From positions 1-26,182 of the forward strand of contig CAJNDS010001254.1 of NCBI GenBank assembly GCA_905221605.1: a stretch of 26,182 nt of DNA, read 5' to 3'. Made by a program: the position numbers and the translations under genes. Each line of letters starts with the position of its first letter. Positions within the stretch are counted from its first letter, which is position 1. The notes beneath the pieces were generated by a model. That model did not search any database and had not been told where the DNA came from. It saw only the letters and a list, made by a program, of their open reading frames with translations. This DNA is from Symbiodinium natans. Taxonomy: Eukaryota; Sar; Dinophyceae; Suessiales; Symbiodiniaceae. Shown piece by piece: positions 18,203 to 24,049 of the stretch.

Positions 18203-18485
18203 TGCAGAAAGTCGATCGCTGCGGATGGCTGCTACGCACAGGCCTACTGACTGATCCCGCGGCCAACTTAGACCTTTGCTCGTTGGTGTCTTTGGCAATG
18301 GCCGTGGCCTGAGACTTGCCGCATATTCTCCATATTCCGTAAGGGCTTCCGACGCTTAATGTGTCACACTTGCACGCGACCGGCGGCCTTATCCTCGGAA
18401 ACAGGCACGTAGCAAAGGTGGGTCAGCACCTTGCAGACTGGTCACAGGCAAGTCAGCATGGCAGGCACTGGCAATGTTGGAGGCC

Positions 18486-18564
18486 TCATGCACCTGCCCA
18501 CGGTACAGGTCGTTATCCTCCGAGGAGAATCTCTGAAAACAGATCCGCATCCTCGCAAAGACAG
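18486..18564 (-). CDS. Candidate EF-hand first-half exon
   Basis: Reads ARMRICFQRFSSEDNDLYRG followed by QVHEA. F-x-R-F-S-S-E-D-N-D-L resembles an EF-hand entering helix and loop start. It lies directly upstream of the exon with the second half. Splice sites are not certain. Confidence 0.3.
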
Positions 18565-19059
18565 ACGTGCACTTGTCCGACTTCGCTCAGTCAAGACTCC
18601 AATGCCTCTTGATTTCATGCTCTGGTATGAAACCACTGGCTGAGTAGAACCTGGCTGCAACGGACAAGGATCCCTTGACTCAGGAGACTCAAGGTGTTTA
18701 GTTTAGTCTGCTTCTTCTTCTGTTGCTTGTCATCTCAATCTCAAGCCATCTCAGTCGTCATGTCACAGAGTAGTGGGCTGACCTGTCCAGTGCCTCCTGC
18801 ACACTAGCACACAAGGATCCAACCTGCACTCAGCCGCAGAATCCAGAGACATCACACTACAAGTAGCACTGGGAGCTGGGGTGGCAAAACCCAAACCCGG
18901 CAGCCTTGTCCCAGCTTGCTGCTGGAAGGCTCTTGGCATCATCCTGGCCCTGCCAGCGTCAGGCAGCGGGAAAGCTCCCCAACTTCCGTCTCTTCCTTCT
19001 AGACCCTGCAGTTTGGGGAGCAGTGCGCCTGGAAATGCATCGTCACGGTCTCAGTAGTT

Positions 19060-19190
19060 GGCCCACAACCCGCTGGCTAGCACACTCGTGTTCAAGGAAC
19101 TCGCTTTGCTCATGCTGCACAGTTAGGTGTCGAACCCTCTTCTTGCCCTTCTTGCGCCTCGACAAGTTGCAATGCTCACAGGAATACAAG
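19060..19190 (-). CDS. Candidate exon with CxxC and basic stretch
   Basis: The minus-strand frame reads CEHCNLSRRKKGKKRVRHL, then TVQHEQSEFLEHECAS. A CxxC, a basic cluster and spaced histidines suggest a small metal-binding or nuclear segment, but the match to a zinc finger is not regular. Unknown protein, no splice sites fixed. Confidence 0.25.
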
Positions 19191-19204
19191 TCAGAATGTG
19201 CTGC

Positions 19205-19315
19205 AACTATCCCAGCCACTGAAGCGACTGTAGGTTGCCGCTGACAATTCTCCGGCTGAGGCGCCCGTGTCCCGACGAAGGCTTTCTCTCCTTCTCCGGC
19301 TTCTTCCTATGCACA
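19205..19315 (-). CDS. Candidate basic exon
   Basis: Reads HRKKPEKERKPSSGHGRL followed by SRRIVSGNLQSL. It is basic and non-repetitive and lies next to the CxxC fragment on the same strand. No domain recognised, and coding status is uncertain. Confidence 0.2.
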
Positions 19316-19359
19316 GAGCTGCAATCAGGATTGCAACAAATGCTGCAAAAAGGTGTTCC

Positions 19360-19372
19360 GGGGGGGGGGGGG
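19360..19372. repeat. Poly-G run (13 G)
   Basis: Uninterrupted G tract. Others lie at 5499-5509, 7863-7876 and 20245-20254. Confidence 0.9.
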
Positions 19373-20700
19373 AAGCGAGGAGAAGCACAAGAAGCACAAG
19401 GGGTCCTGGACTCGGCTTTGTCAAGGGCTAAAGCCTGTCGACACGACTCTCAGACCCTACCTAGCTCAGCCCAAAATGGCAGCCAAAGCCCCTGCAAACT
19501 CGCCAGGTGCTCCCGCAGTTTTGCGGCCCTGTCTCACAGACACGTCTCACGCCACGAGCAACCGGCATCCCACAAGAACATTCCAAGCCAAGACATCTGC
19601 TGAGCCATGGTGGGCAAGCTGTGCACACTCTGGATGTTTTTCGGAGCGGACGACCTGCAAAACGAAAGGTTGGGAAGCCTCCAAAGCAGCATCACAAGAC
19701 GATCACACGGCTCAGTGTCTGGCAGGGGCGGCAAACCAAGCATAAGTCTGCCTTGGTGGGGCTCATGCACATGCGCTTCAGCCTCTGACCACAACCACAT
19801 GATGCGGTACAAGCCTCTCGTATCTCAGACCGGAGCATTTCGGGTCTTGCAAAACTGACTTGCGAGCTGCTTTCAGACCTTTCTGACAAAGCTGTTCACA
19901 AACTCGGTTGACACATGAAAAAACAAATAAATAAATAAGTAGATAAATAAATAAATACACAAATAAATAAAGAAGCGAATAAATACAAAAAAGATATATA
20001 TATATATATGTGTGTGTCTGTGTGTGTGTGTGCATGCAACTCTTGGATAAGACCGTGCTTCCAGCGGATGTTCCGTCTCAGCTCCTCCAACTTCGGGTCG
20101 GTCCTGAGCAATGAGCTACCCACAGGGGCTCATTGCAACAGCTGCCACCGGCCACAGCGACGCAAGCCCTCACAAGCCCTGATAAGCTTCACGCCGCAGT
20201 TTGGGGGGCCGCAACCTTTGAAGGTGGAGAACTCGAATACCACTGGGGGGGGGGCCAAGGACAACTGCCAGCGTAGAGTTGAAAGAGCTCGAGTTGAGCA
20301 AGTCGCTGAGGTGCCGATTTCGAATGAGCGAGTTCCCGCGATGTCCTGCATCTCATCTGCGCATCTTACACATCTGTCGCGCACAGGCGCAACTGCTGCG
20401 GTCCGCTGTTGCGACTCTTCATCGTCAGATCCTCGGTGCGTCACTCTGTCATGCACACTACACTGGTTTCAACCGAGTTTTTTGTCATGTACGCACGGGC
20501 CCGCGACGCCCGGTTGAGACCGACAACTTCCGCAAGAACGCATCAAGCTGGATGTGCTCCACCTTGCAGGCACTGGCAGAAACCATTGCACATCGCTGCA
20601 TGTGAGCGCCGCGGTGGTGCCTGCATCACATGCAGGGAAGCAGTTGCGGTCAGCCGGCCTGAGCATGCATTGGGAAAGGCTAGTTCGAAGATAGATTGGC
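19373..20700. other. Spacer with AT/GT-rich repeat; no firm gene
   Basis: Between the candidate exons at 19.2 kb and the possible WD40 exon at 20.7 kb no domain was recognised. One minus-strand piece near 20500-20570 (KVEHIQLDAFLRKLSVSTG) looks helical and might be an exon of the myosin tail, but it has no firm splice sites. Confidence 0.3.
19914..20034. repeat. (AAAT)n, (AT)n and (GT)n compound repeat
   Basis: AAATAAAT-type units to about 19990, followed by (AT)n and then (GT)n with one interruption. It is the most AT-rich spot outside the ATATAC tract. Confidence 0.95.
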
Positions 20701-20718
20701 CAAGATGGGACCAGGATT

Positions 20719-20949
20719 TCAGCATCTTGAAGCGAAACTGAGCATTCCACTGGCTCCATACAGGGCCACAGAGGGCTCCACTTTGGGGCCCACTCTCGAA
20801 CCGCTCTCGAGCCCCTTGAGGTCGCAGGAAGCGGCTTGAGGCATAGATCGGGCTGGGCGATGCGTGATGTCTGAGATGTCCTTTGATGTAATAGCTTTGC
20901 TTCCCATTACTTCCCCCTTTTTGTCCCAAACAGACACGCTCCAATGCAC
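20719..20949 (-). CDS. Candidate WD40-type exon of the myosin tail
   Basis: The frame opens HWSVSVWDKKGEV, then MGSKAITSKDISDITH, and ends SVALYGASGMLSF. 'V-S-V-W-D-K-K-G-E-V' looks like the D-strand end of a WD40 blade followed by a turn, and GASGMLSFAS resembles the 'g..G.l.s.s' start of another. It lies downstream of the IQ/coiled-coil exon on the same strand. Class XXII myosins (such as MyoF of apicomplexans) end in WD40 repeats, so the position fits, but a single short piece is weak proof. Confidence 0.3.
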   Translation of the reverse strand: MHWSVSVWDKKGEVMGSKAITSKDISDITHRPARSMPQAASCDLKGLESGSRVGPKVEPSVALYGASGMLSFASRC

Positions 20950-21082
20950 CCCGTCAGTGGCACATCCTGGGGAACTGCCATCTGCTCAGGCTAAACGATT
21001 TGTGAAACCCTTCTCTTCTGGCTCCTCTTTGAAGCCTTATTCAAACTAATCCAAAGACCCGCAAGAAGGAGCTTGACTTTGC

Positions 21083-21823
21083 CTCATCGAGGCTCGTCTT
21101 CAACTCGAAGCGGTCCTGCCGAACGATTCCGACCTGCCGCTCGAGGAACGCGTGCTCCGACTCGAGCGCAAAGAGTTTCTGCAGCAAGTCTGCCTTTGTC
21201 AGAGGCTGCACGGCCTGAGAGGCCTGTGAAGTACCTCGGTAGCTGGCCATGATGCCCTGCCGCCACTTGCGATGTTTCAGGGCCGCCCAGCGCAGGCGAA
21301 GCAGTCGACGCAAGGCCAACTTCAGGCGGAACAGCCCCACCCGAAAGTCGGTCGCCTTCCGGCGGCCCATGGCCCCGCGCCAGCATCGCTGGATGTTCAG
21401 AAGATGCTTTGGTAGCTCCCGCATCCTCCGGCGTCTGAGCCAAGATCGCCACCAGGACTGGATCTTGCATGTCGCCTGGCGAAGCTCCAGGAAGTCCTTC
21501 CTGCAGGCCTTCATCCGCACCAGGCTTTGCAGTGTCTCACAGACAAATCGCACACAGTGCAGTCGGCGTCGGGCCATCAGCGTCAAAAGCCCTGCTGCAA
21601 TCAAGGAGGCTGCACGAGACTGCCTCTCGGCTGCCAGCCGCCGCCGCACCGCAGAGCCACGCCCGTGCGCTTGGAACACGAGGACCGCGCGGAGCCGCTT
21701 CGCGGCCAAAGACCGCGCCATGCCCCCGCGGTGCCGCGCCTGCAGGCGCCGCGCGGCCGCCGAGCGGGCCCCCGCCTGGGCGGCCCGCAGCCGCCCCGCG
21801 GCAGCCTCTGCTGAAAGCGCTAC
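21083..21823 (-). CDS. Myosin heavy chain, neck exon with IQ motifs and coiled coil
   Basis: A 247-codon exon that starts after TACTAG|G and ends at GATGAG|GC. It begins VALSAEAAAGRLRAAQ, the lever-arm start directly behind the motor. About six IQ motifs follow at spacings of roughly 20-25 residues: RLQARHRGGMARS, VFQAHGRGSAVRRR, LIAAGLLTLMARRR, LQSLVRMKACRKDF, IQSWWRSWLRRRR and IQRCWRGAMGRRK. IQ motifs bind calmodulin or light chains and stiffen the lever arm. The last 40 residues (DLLQKLFALESEHAFLERQV onward) form heptads and look like a short coiled coil, possibly for dimerisation. It joins in phase to the motor exon at 21898 across a 36-nt intron. Confidence 0.8.
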
Positions 21824-21859
21824 CTAGTATGAAAACATGCCAGGCGTTCTTCCTCGGGC

Positions 21860-21898
21860 CTGCTTCAGAAAGATGCGGCTCTGCCCCACCGCCACGGC
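21860..21898 (-). CDS. Myosin motor, last exon (SRIFLK)
   Basis: A 39-nt exon encoding AVAVGQSRIFLKQ. It matches the 'y.iG.tKvFLk' end of every myosin motor, where the converter passes into the lever arm. Acceptor GGGGAG|GCC, donor CAG|GCC (GC type). Both neighbours join in phase 0. Confidence 0.75.
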
Positions 21899-21982
21899 CT
21901 CCCCAAAACAATCAGAAATGTTCAGCACGACCACAAACGTACAGAAGACACCAACACTGCGACACGTCACGGGTGCACGGGC

Positions 21983-22045
21983 CTCGGGGCTTTCGCAAGC
22001 GGATCGAACCGGCTCGGACTCGAGCAGCTTCCGGACGCTCTGGAC
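21983..22045 (-). CDS. Myosin motor, converter exon
   Basis: A 63-nt phase-0 exon encoding VQSVRKLLESEPVRSACESP and a final Glu. It joins to AVAVGQSRIFLK at an AG|GC donor with an 84-nt intron (21899-21982). It fills the place of the helical converter segment '..+lL......f.+G'. Identity relies on its neighbours. Confidence 0.5.
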
Positions 22046-22104
22046 CTTGAGCATGCCCATAGCATGCCCTACCAGAATCTACCACGGGCCAGCAGCACTG
22101 ACAC

Positions 22105-22137
22105 TGGCGCTCGGACCAAGCTGTTGGAGCCTTCGCC
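22105..22137 (-). CDS. Myosin motor, possible micro-exon
   Basis: Reads GEGSNSLVRAP between a GATGAG|G acceptor and a CCA|GTGTCA donor, in phase 0 with both neighbours. It is only 33 nt long, in a variable part of the converter, so it may be wrong. Confidence 0.25.
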
Positions 22138-22231
22138 CTCATCCCGATGCTTCTGCATTGCTGCCTGGCGCCATTGCAGAAGTCATGAGACTTCAAAACA
22201 GGACTTGCTTTTCTCGCCCAAAGCCCGGGAC

Positions 22232-22306
22232 CTCCATGTCCAGCTGAAGATTCTTGCTCGCAATGCAGCGAAACTCCGCCAGGAAGTCGAAGTGGTAGTA
22301 GCGTAC
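22232..22306 (-). CDS. Myosin motor, converter-start exon
   Basis: A 75-nt phase-0 exon that reads VRYYHFDFLAEFRCIA, then SKNLQLDME. It continues directly from AGYP of the upstream exon and matches 'GYP.R..f.eF..RyrcL' of myosin motors. Acceptor CAGAG|GTACGC, donor ATGGAG|GTCC. The upstream intron (22307-22477, 171 nt) has a GC donor. Confidence 0.7.
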
Positions 22307-22477
22307 CTCTGTACTTCGCTAGCCCTTGAGCTGTTCTCACTAGGAGACCCTCAGTGGAGGGGGGGTTTCATATGTCGTCATCTCCGTCAGACTAGTTCGA
22401 CACTCTTTGAAAACTGGTGTCACTGAGGACATAACAGGCACTTCCCTCACATTCTGTGGTTCGGCTGAGGTCGGGGC

Positions 22478-22516
22478 CGGGTAGCCTGCTCTGGCTACAC
22501 GTATGGCCTCAAGTAC
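22478..22516 (-). CDS. Myosin motor, VLEAIRVARAGYP exon
   Basis: A 39-nt exon that encodes VLEAIRVARAGYP, almost identical to the conserved 'GVLEairIsraGyP' relay/SH1 helix region of myosins. Acceptor GGGAG|GTAC, donor CCG|GCCCC (GC type). Confidence 0.85.
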
Positions 22517-22579
22517 CTCCCATCGAGAATCCACACACAGGTGCCATTTGTTACCTTGAGCAGCCAGTAGGGCGATCAC

Positions 22580-22599
22580 GCCCTGGTATCGAAGCTGTT
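22580..22599 (-). CDS. Myosin motor, EQLRYQG micro-exon
   Basis: About 20 nt encoding EQLRYQG, the conserved 'QLRYxGV' SH2/SH1 segment. It ends GGC|GTGATC and joins in phase across a 63-nt intron to VLEAIRV. The upstream junction to the PQIFFEQ exon could not be made with a normal AG|GT or AG|GC pair. It is either an unusual splice site or a small sequence difference. Confidence 0.65.
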
Positions 22600-22805
22600 C
22601 TGCGACAGAGCTCCTACAACAGCTGAAAGGGTATTATTGACACAGAACTCACTGACACACGCCTTCTAAACGCACATCGCAGCATACTGCAGGCCTGTCG
22701 AACAAAGGACATGGATCAGGAGCAGCAGCATCCACAAACGCCCGGTTCCTCTCAAGCTCTTGGGTGGCAGCCCTGTGACTCCTCTGAGATTTCTCGAAGC
22801 TCAAC

Positions 22806-22859
22806 CTGCTCAAAAAAAATCTGAGGCTGGTGCTCCGGATTGGGCTTGATGCAGCGAAC
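22806..22859 (-). CDS. Myosin motor, VRCIKPN exon
   Basis: Encodes VRCIKPNPEHQPQIFFEQ, the strongly conserved 'FVRCIKPN' actin-binding/strut segment. An exact phase-0 CGGCAG|GTT acceptor joins it to TTTPHF. The 3' end is approximate. An eight-T run lies inside the exon (IFF). Confidence 0.85.
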
Positions 22860-22972
22860 CTGCCGAGAGTGCGCAGGATTGCGCAGACTCATACAATGAC
22901 TCATATCATGACTCAGACCCTCTGACGTGCTGACTCTTCACCGGGTGGTGTCCGACTTGCTGAGGTGGGGAC

Positions 22973-23011
22973 AAAGTGAGGCGTTGTTGTGCGGATCTGC
23001 CCCATGAGGTC
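22973..23011 (-). CDS. Myosin motor, DLMGQIRTTTPHF exon
   Basis: A 39-nt phase-0 exon encoding DLMGQIRTTTPHF, matching 'LM..l..T.PHFVRCIKPN'. Acceptor ATGAAG|GAC, donor TTT|GTCCCC. The downstream intron 22860-22972 is 113 nt. Confidence 0.85.
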
Positions 23012-23090
23012 CTTCATGCCCAACACACAGGAACATGCTGGAGATGACCGTGGGTAGTGCAGCTTTGGCTTCTGCTTTGGCTTGCTGTGC

Positions 23091-23141
23091 CTGCAGCTGC
23101 TGCCGGAATTCCGAGGAAACCGTGGAGCGATGTCCCCGTGC
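23091..23141 (-). CDS. Myosin motor, TVSSEFRQQL exon
   Basis: A 51-nt phase-0 exon encoding ARGHRSTVSSEFRQQLQ, which matches 'TVsSqFr.qL..LM' of the motor (helix near the actin interface). The donor is CTGCAG|GC, and a 79-nt intron (23012-23090) leads to DLMGQIR. Confidence 0.85.
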
Positions 23142-23309
23142 CTGCAGGACCAGGGAGCTCTCTGATTGCACGCCTGGGGGTCACTTCCACAGATATTCCA
23201 CATTCCACAGCACATCACGGCACTCAGTGTCCCCAATGTGTTGTTCTTGCGAAGCCTGGTTGCGTCTGGTTGTGCAACACCGTTTCAATCGCGCGAGTCA
23301 ACGACGACC

Positions 23310-23345
23310 AGCTAACGATTCCTTTCAGGAAAGCCCTTGCACCAG
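23310..23345 (-). CDS. Myosin motor, possible GF.E.NRD exon
   Basis: Reads KGFPERNR after a GTGCAAG acceptor and just before a GTTAGC donor. It resembles the conserved 'GFLEKNRDtL'. It is short and could be chance. Further on, 23240-23290 reads ETVLHNQTQPGF in another frame, which would fit the following loop. Confidence 0.35.
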
Positions 23346-23435
23346 GCCAGAAGTAACACCAGTCACCTAGCGTCAGACCTAGCATGCGAGAGGGATTGCC
23401 TTGCGGCTTTCGAGCTCCCAAAAGAATCATGGAGA

Positions 23436-23490
23436 AAAAACTCCTATGGGGGACCGCTTTTTTGCATCCACCAAATGAGAGAGACATGTA
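23436..23490 (-). CDS. Myosin motor, SPIGVF exon
   Basis: Reads TCLSHLVDAKKRSPIGVF. It matches 'ci.Lie.k..GifslLDEE' upstream of the TVSS segment, in the relay region of the motor. The expected LLDEE continuation is not found directly behind it, so an intron must follow. This is the most N-terminal motor piece recognised, and nothing of the P-loop or switch regions is visible further right. Confidence 0.5.
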
Positions 23491-24049
23491 CTGGTGAAAT
23501 TGCTGAATTCACTTGACCAAGAAGGGCTCACATCCTGCTCCACGTCTGTGTCTTCTTGGGAGGGTGAGGGAGATTGGGCAAACTGCTGACGTCTTTGAAT
23601 CTTATCTGCTGGCGTCTCGGCATACTCTCCGACTTCCACAAAGACGCATTGGCTCTTGATAGCCACATTTCTGATTGTTCTCACAAGGGACAGCTCTTGT
23701 CCAGGTGGTGCTGCTGCTAGACTGCCTTCTGGTTCAGTGAAGATGGCATCAGGCATCAGGGTCGACAAGAGATGACTCAAACCCAAAAAACATTCCTTCA
23801 ATAGATTTAAGCGCAACAGATAAGAAAGCAAGCAGTAAGCAAAAGCCGCAGAGGTCAGAGGAGGCCTTGGACCGGGGACTGCCCGACAGCCTGGACTTGG
23901 GGCTGCCCGACACCGGAGATCGCGTCGGGGGTGAGCCTGGTGCAGCAGCCGAGGCGGGTCGCTACATGGTCCCTTAGGATGGGCCCTAGAAACAAAAACA
24001 CAAAACCTCTTATCCGCCGACCCCAGCCGGAGCGGGGGCGGCGTCAGTG
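23491..24049. other. Probable myosin intron, no firm exon
   Basis: A long minus-strand frame continues through here, but the composition (CFLGLSHLLSTLMPDAIF, then Pro/Ala/Gly-rich text) does not match myosin. The P-loop, switch I and switch II exons expected upstream in the motor are absent. Confidence 0.35.

Noticed and set aside
19463-19486. Minus-strand GCTGCCATTTTGGGCTGAG, similar to the dinoflagellate spliced leader core GCCATTTTGGCT
   Set aside because: The match is only about ten contiguous bases with an extra G, and no splice donor or gene start follows it. Probably chance.
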